A stretch of DNA of 64,000 nucleotides from Vibrio sp. HA2012. Lineage in GTDB: Bacteria > Pseudomonadota > Gammaproteobacteria > Enterobacterales > Vibrionaceae. Shown piece by piece: positions 54,183 through 64,000 of this stretch. The first letter of the stretch is position 1. Every line of letters starts with the position of its first letter. Location: the NCBI RefSeq assembly GCF_002812955.1, contig NZ_PFXK01000002.1, positions 372,001 through 436,000 of the forward strand, in the 5' to 3' direction. Made by a program: the position numbers and the translations under genes. The notes beneath the pieces were generated by a model, which had not been told where the DNA came from, made no database searches, and saw only the letters and a list, made by a program, of their open reading frames with translations.

Positions 54183-54380
54183 AATTATCATAAAACAACA
54201 TTCTGGTTTGACCTCTGTTTAGTGCTGTTTTCGTTGAGTTTTTGCTTTCTAAAAGAGAGAATCTAACGTTTTCAGTATAGAATGGTACTGATTTGAGTTT
54301 TTTTACCATAAAACGCTTGAAGTCAGGGTCATCGTCAGATAAAAACAGAACATTTATTGTGCCAATAGTAGGGAATAACG

Positions 54381-55916
54381 ATGCAAATTGGTGTGCCTAG
54401 AGAGATACTCGCAGGTGAAACACGAGTGGCTGCAACACCTAAAACGGTTGAACAGCTATTAAAACTGGGATTTGATGTCTCAGTCGAATCAAATGCCGGT
54501 ATACACGCCAGCTTTGATAATGCAGCTTTTGAGGCTGCCGGTGCTTCTGTAGTAACAACAGAGGCTATATGGGATGCAGATTTAATTCTGAAGGTGAATG
54601 CGCCTTCAGACAGTGAAATAGAGCTGATTAAAGAAGGCGCAAGTCTGATCAGTTTTATCTGGCCTGCTCAGAATGCAGAGCTGATGGAAAGACTGTCTTC
54701 TAAGAAAATTAACGTAATGGCGATGGACTGTGTTCCTCGTATTTCCAGAGCACAAGCTCTTGATGCGTTAAGCTCTATGGCGAATATTGCCGGTTATCGT
54801 GCTGTGGTTGAAGCTGCACACGAATTTGGCCGTTTCTTTACCGGACAGATTACTGCTGCCGGTAAGGTTCCGCCAGCGAAAGTACTGGTGGCTGGAGCCG
54901 GTGTGGCAGGTCTTGCTGCTATTGGCGCTGCAGGTAGTCTGGGTGCTATCGTTCGTGCTTTTGACGTTCGTCCGGAAGTTAAGGAACAAGTCCAGTCAAT
55001 GGGCGCAGAATTTCTTGAAGTTGATTTTGCAGAAGATACAGGCGCTGGTGATGGCTATGCAAAAGAAATGTCGGATGATTTCAATAAGAAAGCGGCAGAG
55101 CTCTATGCAGAGCAGGCGAAAGATGTTGATATTATCATCACGACAGCACTGATCCCGGGCCGCCCTGCTCCTAAGCTGATTACCAAAGACATGGTTGACA
55201 GCATGAAAGCGGGTAGCGTGATTGTCGACCTTGCGGCTGCCAATGGCGGTAACTGTGAATACACAGAAGCAGACAAAGTTATCACGACAGCTAACGGCGT
55301 GAAGGTTGTCGGGTATACCGACATGGTGGGGCGTTTGCCAACTCAGTCTTCTCAGCTTTACGGCACCAATCTTGTCAACCTTCTGAAACTGCTGTGTAAA
55401 GAGAAAGACGGTAATATCGATATTAATTTTGAAGATGTTGTTCTTCGTGGTGTTACTGTTGTCAAAGAAGGTGACGTGACCTGGCCGGCTCCGCCAATTC
55501 AGGTATCGGCACAACCGAAAACAGAATCAGCACCAGTAGCGCCAAAAGAAAAAAAAGAAGAAAAGCCGGTTTCTCCGATTAAGAAATTTGCGGGACTTGC
55601 TCTGGGTGTTGCTGCATTTGGCTGGGTTGCCAGTGTGGCTCCGGCAGCATTCCTTTCTCACTTTACAGTATTTGTTCTGGCCTGTGTCGTTGGTTATTAC
55701 GTAGTCTGGAATGTGACTCATGCATTGCATACGCCACTGATGTCGGTAACGAATGCTATTTCAGGCATTATCGTTGTCGGTGCTTTATTGCAAATCGGGC
55801 AGGGAAGTACAGCAGTATCAATCCTTGCATTTATCGCTGTGTTAATTGCAAGCATCAATATCTTTGGTGGTTTTACCGTGACCAAACGTATGCTTGAAAT
55901 GTTCCGTAAAGACTAA
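54381..55916 (+). CDS. pntA: NAD(P) transhydrogenase subunit alpha
   Basis: A 511-residue subunit of the proton-translocating transhydrogenase. The N-terminal NAD(H)-binding domain I starts [20 protein letters not shown] and contains [20 protein letters not shown] and [21 protein letters not shown] charged linker ([12 protein letters not shown], about 380-395) precedes four transmembrane helices. With PntB it transfers hydride from NADH to NADP+ using the proton gradient. pntB follows after 10 nt with AAGGAG. Confidence 0.97.
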   Translation: MQIGVPREILAGETRVAATPKTVEQLLKLGFDVSVESNAGIHASFDNAAFEAAGASVVTTEAIWDADLILKVNAPSDSEIELIKEGASLISFIWPAQNAELMERLSSKKINVMAMDCVPRISRAQALDALSSMANIAGYRAVVEAAHEFGRFFTGQITAAGKVPPAKVLVAGAGVAGLAAIGAAGSLGAIVRAFDVRPEVKEQVQSMGAEFLEVDFAEDTGAGDGYAKEMSDDFNKKAAELYAEQAKDVDIIITTALIPGRPAPKLITKDMVDSMKAGSVIVDLAAANGGNCEYTEADKVITTANGVKVVGYTDMVGRLPTQSSQLYGTNLVNLLKLLCKEKDGNIDINFEDVVLRGVTVVKEGDVTWPAPPIQVSAQPKTESAPVAPKEKKEEKPVSPIKKFAGLALGVAAFGWVASVAPAAFLSHFTVFVLACVVGYYVVWNVTHALHTPLMSVTNAISGIIVVGALLQIGQGSTAVSILAFIAVLIASINIFGGFTVTKRMLEMFRKD

Positions 55917-55926
55917 GGAGTAATAA

Positions 55927-57303
55927 ATGTCTGCAGGATTAGTACAAGCCGCATACATTGTTGCTGCGGTTCTATTTATCATGAGCCTTGCGGGGCTGTC
56001 TAAGCAGGAATCTGCCCGTGCCGGTAACTACTATGGTATTACCGGTATGACAATCGCACTGGTTGCGACTATTTTTGGCCCGGAAGCATCTGGTTTTGGT
56101 TGGATCATTCTTGCGATGGTTATCGGTGGCAGCATCGGTATTTATTATGCTAAGAAAGTTGAAATGACCGAAATGCCGGAACTGGTTGCTGTTCTGCATA
56201 GCTTTGTGGGGATGGCTGCTGTGTTGGTTGGTTATAACAGCTATCTGTACCATGGTGTTGAACTTGAAGGTGCAATGCTGAGCATCCATCTGGTTGAAGT
56301 GTTCTTGGGTGTGTTTATTGGTGCTGTTACTTTTACCGGTTCTATTGTTGCATTCGGTAAGTTGCGTGGTGTTATTTCATCCTCGCCGCTGAATATCCCG
56401 CATAAACATAAACTGAACCTTCTGGCGATTGTGGCTTCAACGCTGTTGATGATCTATTTCGTTAAAACAGAAGGCAGTATGTTTGCACTGATGGTGATGA
56501 CGCTAATTGCTTTTGTTTTTGGTTATCATCTGGTGGCATCTATTGGTGGTGCTGATATGCCGGTGGTAGTCTCCATGTTGAACTCCTATTCCGGTTGGGC
56601 TGCGGCTGCGGCTGGTTTTATGCTGGCAAACGATCTGCTTATTGTAACCGGTGCATTGGTGGGTTCTTCCGGCGCAATTCTGTCTTACATCATGTGTAAG
56701 GCGATGAACCGTTCATTTATTTCAGTTATTGCCGGTGGTTTTGGCCAGACAGTATCTGTAAGTGCGGACACTGAATATGGTGAGCACCGTGAAACCAGTG
56801 CTGAAGAAGTGGCAGACATGCTGAAGAACTCTAAGTCGGTAATCATTACTCCGGGATACGGTATGGCGGTTGCTCAGGCTCAGTATCCAGTGTATGAAAT
56901 TACAGAAAAACTGCGTTCACAAGGTGTTGAAGTTCGATTTGGTATTCACCCTGTAGCGGGACGGTTACCGGGTCACATGAACGTTCTTCTGGCAGAAGCC
57001 AAAGTACCATATGACATTGTACTGGAAATGGATGAAATCAATGATGATTTTCCTGAAACAGATACCGTTCTGGTTATCGGTGCAAACGATACGGTTAATC
57101 CGGCAGCGCTGGAAGATCCAGGCAGCCCGATTGCTGGTATGCCAGTGCTGGAAGTTTGGAATGCACAGAATGTCGTTGTGTTTAAGCGCTCGATGAATAC
57201 CGGTTATGCAGGTGTTCAGAATCCTCTGTTCTTCAAAGAAAATACCCAAATGCTCTTTGGAGATGCGAAAGAAAGTGTGGAAGCTATTTATAAGGCTCTA
57301 TAA
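55927..57303 (+). CDS. pntB: NAD(P) transhydrogenase subunit beta
   Basis: A 458-residue inner-membrane subunit with about nine helices (residues 1-260) and a C-terminal NADP(H)-binding domain III. The domain has [54 protein letters not shown] and [18 protein letters not shown]. Lengths and overlap with pntA match E. coli. A strong terminator follows. Confidence 0.97.
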   Translation: MSAGLVQAAYIVAAVLFIMSLAGLSKQESARAGNYYGITGMTIALVATIFGPEASGFGWIILAMVIGGSIGIYYAKKVEMTEMPELVAVLHSFVGMAAVLVGYNSYLYHGVELEGAMLSIHLVEVFLGVFIGAVTFTGSIVAFGKLRGVISSSPLNIPHKHKLNLLAIVASTLLMIYFVKTEGSMFALMVMTLIAFVFGYHLVASIGGADMPVVVSMLNSYSGWAAAAAGFMLANDLLIVTGALVGSSGAILSYIMCKAMNRSFISVIAGGFGQTVSVSADTEYGEHRETSAEEVADMLKNSKSVIITPGYGMAVAQAQYPVYEITEKLRSQGVEVRFGIHPVAGRLPGHMNVLLAEAKVPYDIVLEMDEINDDFPETDTVLVIGANDTVNPAALEDPGSPIAGMPVLEVWNAQNVVVFKRSMNTGYAGVQNPLFFKENTQMLFGDAKESVEAIYKAL

Positions 57304-57336
57304 TTAATTAGCTTTTACAGTATACTGACACAGATT

Positions 57337-57374
57337 AAGAACCAGCCTATATATTAGGCTGGTTCTTCTTTTTT
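57337..57374 (+). terminator. Terminator of pntAB
   Basis: AAGAACCAGCCT (57337-57348) pairs perfectly with AGGCTGGTTCTT (57356-57367), followed by CTTTTTT. A strong 12-bp rho-independent terminator 34 nt after pntB. Confidence 0.92.
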
Positions 57375-57441
57375 GGGTCAATCAATATCTATCTGATTTA
57401 ATCATATATATATACCGAGGTTACTTCGGTATAGTAAATAA

Positions 57442-58911
57442 GTGGCGTTGATTAAGGTTTCTGACTTGTATATTCGTATCATTTTAACATTATGCTATCT
57501 GCTCTCGTCTGGGGCATGGGCTGATGAGAGTCTTCCTGAAAAGGTGGAGTCTTTTATCAACTTATTTGACTACACACAGGCAAGTTATGTTTATGATATT
57601 CGGGTTGTTCAGGCAAATTTCCCAACCAGACTGATTGTTCAGGAGTCTATGCTGCCGCAAACAGCAAGATATCCCTTGAAAGATATTCAGCAGCTTTATT
57701 CTCTGTCTGAGAAATGCAGCGGAAAGCTCCCTTTAAGCCCATTGGTGACTGAGCCTCTAAGTTTTATCAGAGCACTCTGCCGGGGAACATCTCTTCCGGA
57801 AAAGTGGTTTTCCCGCTCTGGAATGATTCATCCTGGAGGGGGCAGTTACGCTGCTCGCTATGTGGCTGTGCATCCGGAAATGTTTGAGACACTGCAGAAT
57901 TATATGCATATACAAGAACGTCCGCAGGCACCGGAGGATCAACTGCTAGGGCGACTTCAGAAGATGTCATATACGGCATTATCATCGTTAATTGCCGGTG
58001 CTGACATGTTTATTGAAGATCAGGAACTATGGCTCAGAAACGGGGATAATTATTATCTGTTTCCGGCGGATCTCTGGCAGAAAAATAGTATAGCAGCAGG
58101 GTTGATGTACAGCATGGTTGATGAAGACAGTTATTGTTCTTTGCGACGTGGTAATGTGTGCTGGGATGAGAAAGATAACTCGGACTTATTACTGAAGAGC
58201 ATGATCGCTCTGGTTATTCTGAATGTGTCTCTGATGATTGGCTGGTTTGTATACCGGTGGAATGTAAAGCGTCAGGAACTGAGAAGTCGTATGTTAGTGT
58301 TGCAGATACTGACCCATGAGCTGAGAACCCCTATTGCAAGTTTATCATTGACAGTGGAAGGATTCAGAAGGTCATTCAGCCTGTTGCCAGAATCGGTTTA
58401 TGGTGAATTTACACGTCTGTGTCAGGATACCCGAAGGTTAAGGCAGCTTGCCGAAGCAAGCAAAGATTATCTTCAGTCTGATACTCAGGCAATGGGAACA
58501 CAGTGGATCCCGTCTGTGGTTGACTGGCTTACGTTTCGTTATGAAGAGAATGAATATCATATCGATATAGTGGCAGAAAAAGATGCGGCTATAAAAGTCA
58601 GTATTTACTGGTTAGGCACTTGTCTGGATAATCTGGTAAATAATGCGGCAAAGTATGGTATAGCGCCTGTCAGAATACAGGTAAGACTCCTGAAAAATGG
58701 AGTAATATTCAGTGTAATTGATCAGGGATGTCTGACTCATAAGGACTGGAAAAAGCTAAAAAAACCGTTTGTAAGTAAATCTGGTCTCGGTTTGGGACTA
58801 ACAATCGTTGAATCTATGGTTAGCCGAATGGGAGGAAAAATGACTCTCGAAGGACCACCAACGACATTTATAATGGAGATACCTTGTGAAACAGACATTG
58901 CTACTCGTTGA
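57442..58911 (+). CDS. vxrA: Sensor histidine kinase VxrA (DUF3404 sensor)
   Basis: A 489-residue kinase. It starts with GTG and a signal-like hydrophobic N-terminus (LYIRIILTLCYLLSSGAWA), then a periplasmic DUF3404-type sensor domain, a transmembrane helix (about 249-268), a phospho-acceptor His292 in LTHELRTPIASL, the N-box LDNLVNNAAKYG and G-box GLGLGLTIVESMV. VxrAB of V. cholerae controls cell-wall homeostasis, biofilm and type VI secretion genes. No strong SD precedes the GTG, so the exact start is uncertain. It overlaps vxrB by 26 nt. A short palindrome, TACCGA/TCGGTA at 57414-57432, lies just upstream. Confidence 0.88.
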   Translation: MALIKVSDLYIRIILTLCYLLSSGAWADESLPEKVESFINLFDYTQASYVYDIRVVQANFPTRLIVQESMLPQTARYPLKDIQQLYSLSEKCSGKLPLSPLVTEPLSFIRALCRGTSLPEKWFSRSGMIHPGGGSYAARYVAVHPEMFETLQNYMHIQERPQAPEDQLLGRLQKMSYTALSSLIAGADMFIEDQELWLRNGDNYYLFPADLWQKNSIAAGLMYSMVDEDSYCSLRRGNVCWDEKDNSDLLLKSMIALVILNVSLMIGWFVYRWNVKRQELRSRMLVLQILTHELRTPIASLSLTVEGFRRSFSLLPESVYGEFTRLCQDTRRLRQLAEASKDYLQSDTQAMGTQWIPSVVDWLTFRYEENEYHIDIVAEKDAAIKVSIYWLGTCLDNLVNNAAKYGIAPVRIQVRLLKNGVIFSVIDQGCLTHKDWKKLKKPFVSKSGLGLGLTIVESMVSRMGGKMTLEGPPTTFIMEIPCETDIATR

Positions 58912-59548
58912 AGATGATAAGAATCTGGCGGATGGGCTGTTAGTGAGTCTGGAACAGGCAGGCTATGAATGCTTGCATGCTGAACGTATTTCGGAAGTAG
59001 CGCCTCTATGGGCGAAAGCAGCGCTTGTCATCCTTGATCGTCAGCTCCCGGACGGTGATTCGGTTGAACACCTTAAGGAGTGGAAAAATATTAGCCCGGT
59101 TCCTGTTATTTTGTTAACAGCAAGAGTAACGATTAAGGACAAAGTTTCAGGTCTGGATGCCGGTGCGAATGATTATCTGACAAAACCGTTTGCGGAAGCA
59201 GAACTTTTCGCCAGAATTCGGGCTCAGTTACGTAGTCAGAATGACAGCGATCAGGATGATGATTCAAAAGTGATTACCAGTAACTTGGTTATAGATAAAG
59301 CAACACGTGAAGTCGTTTATAATGGTCAGATGGTAACGCTGACCAGAACGGAATTCGATTTGTTACTTTTTCTTGCCAGTAATTTAGGGAGGGTATTTAC
59401 CCGGGATGAACTATTAGATCATGTATGGGGGTATAACCATTTTCCGACGACCAGAACCGTTGATACGCATGTGTTACAGCTTCGCCAAAAGCTGCCCGGA
59501 CTGGAAATTGAGACCCTGAGAGGGGTCGGATACAAGATGAAAGCCTGA
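58886..59548 (+). CDS. vxrB: Response regulator VxrB (OmpR family)
   Basis: A 220-residue OmpR/PhoB-type regulator. The receiver has acidic pocket VEDD (8-11), phospho-acceptor Asp51 (VILDRQLPDGD), conserved LLTAR and KPF. The winged-helix DNA-binding domain includes LTRTEFDLLLFLASN and TRTVDTHVLQLRQKL. It starts with GTG after ATGGAGATACC within the vxrA 3' end, so kinase and regulator are translationally coupled. It overlaps vxrC by 1 nt. Confidence 0.92.
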   Translation: MKQTLLLVEDDKNLADGLLVSLEQAGYECLHAERISEVAPLWAKAALVILDRQLPDGDSVEHLKEWKNISPVPVILLTARVTIKDKVSGLDAGANDYLTKPFAEAELFARIRAQLRSQNDSDQDDDSKVITSNLVIDKATREVVYNGQMVTLTRTEFDLLLFLASNLGRVFTRDELLDHVWGYNHFPTTRTVDTHVLQLRQKLPGLEIETLRGVGYKMKA

Positions 59549-60420
59549 TGTTCAAACGTGTAGGGTTAGGCTTGTTGTTACTATTCTCCCAACCTATGGT
59601 GAGTGCGGGAGATTGGTTTAATGAACAAAGTTCACTTACCAGAGCTCACCAACTGCTGCTTGAGGATAATCTTACCGATAGTTTTTCTGCGATGGTGCAG
59701 GCATGGCAAACTGAAAATGCCCCTTATATAGCACCACACCTGAATGAATTGCTACTGAAATCGCTGGATAAAGACTGTGGAAAAAGCCTGCACAGTGAAG
59801 AATTACCGGATTGGCTAAAAAGAGTTGTGATTCGGAAGCAATCGGTACAAAGTCCGGGAAGACATACGGAAAGAGTTACTGTTGAAGTTAATTCAGGTAA
59901 AGAAGTCGATACGATAGAATTAATTAAATGGCCAGATGAAAAATTATCCAATGCATCTGATCCCGAACGCGTTGAAAATAATAGCCGGGAGAGCTTTGTC
60001 TATCAGCGAGGCTATATCTTGAACAGGGCTCTGGAACCGGGACTGTATCAGCTTAAGGTTCATGCTGAAGATGAAAAAGAAGTGTGGCATTCCTGGATTA
60101 TCATCAGTCATTCTTCTCCTAAACAGATCGTTCGCTGGCAGTCTCAGGATAGCTGGGTCGTTGATAAGCAGGAACTTTTAAATTCTTACTGCCCACTGCC
60201 AGTTTTGAATGTATCTTTGTATGACTACGCTGATAGCGAATATGTTCAGGTATGGCATCAGGATTACGAAGCAAATTATCCTTCTGTTTTACCTGCCATA
60301 ACGCTGAATCCTAATCGTTATGTTCTGGCAATATCCATCGCACATAAACGCTGGCAAGGGCAGATCCTCATCGAGGAGCAGCAGGTTATCAGTAAAACTT
60401 ATGATATATCTGAAGAATAG
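59548..60420 (+). CDS. vxrC: VxrC-like exported protein (DUF2861)
   Basis: A 290-residue exported protein with signal peptide MFKRVGLGLLLLFSQPMVSA. The mature part has no membrane helices and includes WFNEQSSLTRAHQLLLEDNL. From memory and position (directly after vxrAB, TGATG overlap) it corresponds to DUF2861/VxrC of the V. cholerae operon, a periplasmic accessory protein of unknown biochemical function that affects Vxr signalling. Confidence 0.8.
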   Translation: MFKRVGLGLLLLFSQPMVSAGDWFNEQSSLTRAHQLLLEDNLTDSFSAMVQAWQTENAPYIAPHLNELLLKSLDKDCGKSLHSEELPDWLKRVVIRKQSVQSPGRHTERVTVEVNSGKEVDTIELIKWPDEKLSNASDPERVENNSRESFVYQRGYILNRALEPGLYQLKVHAEDEKEVWHSWIIISHSSPKQIVRWQSQDSWVVDKQELLNSYCPLPVLNVSLYDYADSEYVQVWHQDYEANYPSVLPAITLNPNRYVLAISIAHKRWQGQILIEEQQVISKTYDISEE

Positions 60421-60482
60421 TCTATAAAGAATATTCTCCAGTAGCCGATAAAAGTGAATACTGTATTTCTTTGGGTCTTGTT

Positions 60483-61631
60483 ATGTACAAACTTCGCTTA
60501 TCTATTGCTGCTGCACTTGTTGTCTCATCCACATTTTCTGTTGCCGGGAGTTATGGCGTTGAAGCCCGGGGCTCTGCTATGGGAGGGACGGGGGTCGTTG
60601 CCGCAAATTATCTGACCGCTCCTTTTTACAATCCTGCATTGACAGCCATTTACCGACGTAATGACGATGCCGGGATGTTACTGCCGAGTGCCGGTTTGGT
60701 ATATAACGATGAAGATGGCCTGGCTGATGAAATCGATGCTTTGTCAGATGCAATTAAACTGGCCTCCAGTGACGCTGTCACCGCTGCCACAAATGCTCAG
60801 CTGGCTATGGATAATATGGACGGCACAGATGCAAAGCTGGAATTTGGTGGGGCAGTTGCCTTCGGAATTCCTAATCCATATTTAGCTATGAATATTTTTG
60901 GCAAGGCGTATATGGAATCGTTTGTCACCCCTAATTTTAGTAGTGATACCGATACATTAACCCGGGCTCAAAATAGTTTCATTGAAATTGCTTCTGTTGG
61001 TGTAGCTGAAGCTGGTATCTCTATTGCGAAATACCAGACAGTTCTTGGCCAGCATATGTCGTTTGGTATTTCACCCAAGTTACAACGGGTTTATTCTTAC
61101 GCTTATGCTGCATCAGCAACAAATTATGATCTTCAGGATTTGATGGATAATAAGAATGCTGAAACTACGTTCAATATAGATGCTGGGGCAATGTGGTTTT
61201 ACGGTCCGTTTCGTGTGGGCTTCTCTGCAATGAATCTCATCTCAAGAGATGTTGAAAGTGAACCGGTTCTTACAACCGGTGGGGCAAGTAAAACCTTTAC
61301 ATACAAAATTCAGCCTCAATACACGGTCGGAGCCGGATTGGTGTTTGACTATTTTACCATTAGCGCGGATTATGATTTGACTGAAGATACTCGTTTTGAT
61401 GATTTTGAAGATAATACGCAATGGCTAAAAGCTGGGTTGGAACTGGATATTATGCGTCAATTACAACTTCGTGGTGGTTATAAGAAAAATATGGCCTATG
61501 AAGATAGTGAAGGGACATTTACTGCAGGCATAGGACTTTCGCCATTAGGACTGTTCGAGCTGGATCTTACTGTAAGTTATACCAATGAAGATGCTATGGG
61601 TGGGTATATTAATTTTCTGACCACATATTAG
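60483..61631 (+). CDS. vxrD: VxrD-like outer-membrane protein (TraF-like / FadL-like barrel)
   Basis: A 382-residue exported protein with signal [18 protein letters not shown], cleavage near [24 protein letters not shown] is the N-terminal box seen in proteins annotated as conjugal transfer TraF_2-like, and the C-terminal half alternates as beta strands ([36 protein letters not shown]). It is probably an outer-membrane barrel; the TraF label is historic. I start at the ATG at 60483, not the TTG at 60471. Position matches VxrD. Confidence 0.78.
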   Translation: MYKLRLSIAAALVVSSTFSVAGSYGVEARGSAMGGTGVVAANYLTAPFYNPALTAIYRRNDDAGMLLPSAGLVYNDEDGLADEIDALSDAIKLASSDAVTAATNAQLAMDNMDGTDAKLEFGGAVAFGIPNPYLAMNIFGKAYMESFVTPNFSSDTDTLTRAQNSFIEIASVGVAEAGISIAKYQTVLGQHMSFGISPKLQRVYSYAYAASATNYDLQDLMDNKNAETTFNIDAGAMWFYGPFRVGFSAMNLISRDVESEPVLTTGGASKTFTYKIQPQYTVGAGLVFDYFTISADYDLTEDTRFDDFEDNTQWLKAGLELDIMRQLQLRGGYKKNMAYEDSEGTFTAGIGLSPLGLFELDLTVSYTNEDAMGGYINFLTTY

Positions 61632-61689
61632 TGCTCGACAGTGTAAGGTAAACCATCTATATTCAGCCTCTGCATTTTCAGAGGCTAAT

Positions 61690-61845
61690 ATGTTTAACGA
61701 CCTACCGACTTTATCACATCAGGAACAGCAACTGGCTGTAGAGAAAATCCAAGCCTTAATGGCACAGGGGATAAGTACAGCTAAAGCCATTCAAATGGTT
61801 GCTGAAGAAATCAGAGCCAAATTAGAAGAGGAAAAGCAGAAGTAG
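61690..61845 (+). CDS. vxrE: VxrE, YoaH/UPF0181-family small protein
   Basis: A 51-residue protein, [20 protein letters not shown] followed by [20 protein letters not shown] and [11 protein letters not shown], matching the YoaH (UPF0181) family in LxxxEQQxAVExIQxLMAxG. It is cytoplasmic, helical and of unknown function. It is the expected fifth gene of the vxr operon, 58 bp after vxrD, and is followed by a terminator. Confidence 0.85.
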   Translation: MFNDLPTLSHQEQQLAVEKIQALMAQGISTAKAIQMVAEEIRAKLEEEKQK

Positions 61846-61854
61846 ATTAGACGG

Positions 61855-61876
61855 ACGGGCTTATGCCTGTTTTTTC
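61855..61876 (+). terminator. Terminator of the vxr operon
   Basis: ACGGGC (61855-61860), loop TTAT and GCCTGT (61865-61870) are followed by TTTTT. It lies 9 nt after vxrE. Confidence 0.75.
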
Positions 61877-62172
61877 ATTAGAGCGAAGTGTTGTAACGCA
61901 CTATAACTAAATATCATCATACCTACCATAATAATCATCTATCCCACAAAAACACAATAACAAGAAAAAGCTCTTCAGGACTTCAGCATTCAGAAAAAGG
62001 GGGCTTGAATCTGGCAGGATCATTAACTCCACATTGAGCTGATCCATAAAACATATAAAAATAAACTATTTATCAAATAGTTATCACATAACTCTGCATC
62101 ATTTATGTGGCGAATAGCTCTACTGCGCAGAAAGATCATTCATCACTCAAATTTGTAATAAATTTACAGATC
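61877..62172. other. AT-rich intergenic region with no recognised gene
   Basis: About 296 bp between the vxr terminator and the transposase-like remnant. It is AT-rich and has no credible reading frame or strong hairpin. It may be the edge of the mobile region at the right end of the window. Confidence 0.4.
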
Positions 62173-62454
62173 TTAATGAAAGACGTTCAGGCGTTGTTTT
62201 TCTGTAGTCATTTGTGCTGCGGGTAGATTGAAACGTGACAAAATGAAGTTGGTGCTTACTTTGCGTATAGCTGGGATTGATGGGACTTTTGGTAGTGGCG
62301 GTGTTTTTTTCCAGAGTCTGTGAGAATGTTCGTCCTGGTGATTTGGTTTCGTCAGGTAAATGTTTGCATCATCTGAACAGCGCAGACGGCGTTCACAAAC
62401 ACCCCGAATGATGTGCAAGCGACTTAACTCATTATCACTCATAGTTACCAACAT
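62173..62454 (-). pseudogene. Probable N-terminal remnant of an IS1202/ISNCY-type transposase
   Basis: A 93-residue frame starting MLVTMSDNELSRLHIIRGVC followed by ERRLRCSDDANIYLTKP. The first 37 residues resemble the N-terminus of ISNCY/IS1202-type transposases (MSxxELxRLxxIxxVxxxRL, then a helix-turn-helix LTKRQ). The match ends there and the rest (basic, proline-rich) does not look like a transposase. I read this as a truncated insertion sequence. No terminal inverted repeats were identified. Confidence 0.45.
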
Positions 62455-62647
62455 CTTAATGTTTCTTAAGTTTGGTTCCGGTAGTGTTAACCATAGACAG
62501 AGGCGGGTTTATGGAAACATTTTAACTTTGCTCTAAAGTGACAGTATAACTTTAACCTCCATACAAAGTGCGCATTACGTGCGTTATGTTAAATATAGTA
62601 CAATAAAACCTGAACTCTCCATGCCTATCAGATTTTACTTACACAAA
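62455..62647. other. Intergenic region between transposase remnant and yciH
   Basis: About 190 bp, AT-rich. No gene, terminator or repeat recognised by eye. Confidence 0.35.
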
Positions 62648-62959
62648 TTACCCACCAGCCAGCTTAACGGTATAGCCTTTTTTCTCCAGATGGAGTTTTA
62701 GCTTATCCCGGCTATCGCCTTGAATTTCTATATTTCCATCTTTTACTGCACCACCACAGCCACATACTTTCTTCAGCTCTGCTGCAAGCAACTTTAACGG
62801 AGCATCATCAAGGTCAAGGCCCGAGACAATACACACTCCTTTACCTTTGCGTCCTTTCGTCTGACGTTGTATCCGGACAATACCATCACCCTTAGGGCGT
62901 AGTGGCTTGTCTGCTTCAGGTTTGATCCGGCCAGTTTCTGTTGAATATACTAATGTCAT
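62648..62959 (-). CDS. yciH: YciH, SUI1/eIF1-like translation factor
   Basis: A 103-residue SUI1-fold protein. The core is VRIQRQTKGRKGKGVCIVSG, LKKVCGCGGAVKDGNIEIQG and HLEKKGYTVKLAGG, the bacterial YciH pattern. YciH is related to eukaryotic eIF1 and may influence fidelity of initiation. It overlaps the upstream DUF3319-like gene by 4 nt (ATGA), so the two are co-translated. Confidence 0.92.
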   Translation of the reverse strand: MTLVYSTETGRIKPEADKPLRPKGDGIVRIQRQTKGRKGKGVCIVSGLDLDDAPLKLLAAELKKVCGCGGAVKDGNIEIQGDSRDKLKLHLEKKGYTVKLAGG

Positions 62960-63306
62960 CTCTTTCTCGCTGAGTGTGCATCAATATGTCTCTTTAAGGC
63001 TTCTTTACCACCTTTAATTAACTTACCATTAAAAAAACAATACCAGCCATTTTTCGCGCCCGTATCATTCTTTAAAAGATATCCGTTATAAGCCTCCTGT
63101 TGTTCGCCCCCTTCATTTCTTTTGGGGGCTAACGAAGCAAATTCTTTAGGGTCAATCATTGATGCAGTATCACACCACCAGTCAATTGATTTTTTTACCG
63201 CAGCAAGGTTACCGGATAGGACTCTGTTTTTTATTTGGACACTCCAAACATCTGGCGCACTTGCATTTGACTGAAGAGTGAATCCTCGATGAACAGTTGT
63301 AGCCAT
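62956..63306 (-). CDS. DUF3319-like Vibrio protein
   Basis: A 116-residue protein with HRGFTLQSNASAPDVWSVQI at the N-terminus and NGWYCFFNGKLIKGGKEAL near the C-terminus, followed by a basic tail. From memory it matches the DUF3319 family common in vibrios. It has no signal peptide; function unknown. It lies directly upstream of yciH with overlapping stop and start, and is divergent from the integrase across 100 bp. Confidence 0.7.
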   Translation of the reverse strand: MATTVHRGFTLQSNASAPDVWSVQIKNRVLSGNLAAVKKSIDWWCDTASMIDPKEFASLAPKRNEGGEQQEAYNGYLLKNDTGAKNGWYCFFNGKLIKGGKEALKRHIDAHSARKR

Positions 63307-63407
63307 AATAAACCTTTTTGCGACGAATAATACTTAATATAATAATTGTATTTCATTGTTATTCAAGCGTAATATTAAGTATGTGAAATTTAGTTATAGT
63401 GCATAAG

Positions 63408-64000
63408 ATGAAAAAGAATATCCCACCTATTAATAATATTCATATCCGGAAAGCCAGTGTTAATCTGTTTTCCAGAGCCATTCTATGTAGTGATATCAAC
63501 CAATTAACACATGGTCAATACTCAAAAAGTTCCATATTAGCAATGACATCAGACTGGAATAATTTTATTTCATTTTGTGAAGCCAAACATGTTTCCCCTC
63601 TTCCTGCATCAATCACGGCTGTCCGTCTTTTTCTCGAGACAGAAGCAAAAAAAAGAAAATTGGCGACCATAAAACGATACAGTGTCACAATTGGCACTAT
63701 TCACCAACTACATTCCCTCCCCGATCCGACAGCACACAGGCAAATACGCTTTACATTACAGGCGATCAGAATGGATAAACACGGAGATGCCCGGCAGGCA
63801 AATGCCTTTACTCATCAGCACCTTCATGAGCTAAATCGGTTAATGAACAAGGAAAGTAGTGTAAAATCACACCGGGATTTGGCTATTTATTATGTTATGT
63901 TCGAATGTGCCTTAAAACGGGCGGATTTACGTGATTTACAGTTTACCGCACTGGATAAAAGTAATAACCAAATAATGATCACTATAGGAACCGCTACCTA
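63408..64000 (+). CDS. Tyrosine recombinase / integrase (partial, 3' end outside window)
   Basis: The frame from the ATG at 63408 stays open to the window end (197 residues). The N-terminal SAM-like core-binding domain is clear: MTSDWNNFISFCEAKHVSPL, SITAVRLFLETEAKKRKLAT and SVTIGTIHQLHSLPDPTA. The catalytic domain begins with AFTHQHLHELNRLMNK and SHRDLAIYYVMFECALKRAD followed by LRDLQ. The residue that is usually the first catalytic Arg seems to be Lys here (ALKRADL). The C-terminal His-Arg-Tyr motifs lie outside. It may mobilise an island that begins near yciH. Confidence 0.8.
   Translation, partial: MKKNIPPINNIHIRKASVNLFSRAILCSDINQLTHGQYSKSSILAMTSDWNNFISFCEAKHVSPLPASITAVRLFLETEAKKRKLATIKRYSVTIGTIHQLHSLPDPTAHRQIRFTLQAIRMDKHGDARQANAFTHQHLHELNRLMNKESSVKSHRDLAIYYVMFECALKRADLRDLQFTALDKSNNQIMITIGTAT

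Noticed and set aside
62173..62454. An intact insertion sequence
   Set aside because: Only about 37 residues resemble a transposase, and no inverted repeats or target duplication were seen.

Overview
The window is a chromosomal segment of a gamma-proteobacterium of the Vibrionaceae, about 45-48% GC by eye. The evidence is an E. coli-like yccS/helD/mgsA block, a vxrABCDE operon, Vibrio-type small proteins (DUF3069-like, DUF3319-like, ComFB-like) and a YlqF/ClcA/PntAB housekeeping background. Most vibrios lack de novo cobalamin synthesis, so the large cbi/cob cluster is distinctive. I cannot name the species.

Layout. 1-12.96 kb is mostly housekeeping: yccS (partial), helD, mgsA, a YqaB-like phosphatase, an FKBP isomerase, an OmpA-like lipoprotein, fhs with a PurR box, a decaying CreA-family patch, clcA and ylqF. 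13.1-26.8 kb is a complete type I-F CRISPR-Cas locus: a WYL-domain regulator, cas1, cas2-cas3 fusion, csy1-csy2-csy3-cas6f, an AT-rich leader, and an array of 68 repeats and 67 spacers. Directly behind the array, on the opposite strand, lies a compact cassette of a GGCT-fold protein, an HD-Pnk end-healing enzyme and a small RNA/polynucleotide ligase. I consider this putative RNA-repair module beside the CRISPR array the most interesting part of the window. 29.2-33.7 kb holds a lipoprotein, cpdB and a POT peptide transporter.

33.8-50.3 kb is cobalamin biosynthesis. An AEC-like permease with a structured leader precedes cobU and cobC. pduX and cobD run on the minus strand. A cobalamin riboswitch precedes a long, tightly overlapping operon cbiABCDETFGHJKL-cobS-cobT. 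Together these encode the anaerobic (cobalt-early) corrin ring pathway, aminopropanol arm and nucleotide-loop assembly. cbiP (cobyric acid synthase), the CbiMNQO cobalt importer and the corrinoid adenosyltransferase are absent from the window.

50.3-61.9 kb returns to core genes: an outer-membrane protein, DUF3069-like protein, cold-shock protein, a diguanylate cyclase, ComFB-like and HlyU-like proteins, pntAB and the vxrABCDE cell-envelope two-component operon. The last 2 kb looks like the edge of a mobile region: a transposase-like remnant, yciH (SUI1), a DUF3319-like protein and a tyrosine recombinase that runs off the end.

Protein functions rest on recognised motifs and remembered family sequences; no database search was run. 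Regulatory sites were found by eye.
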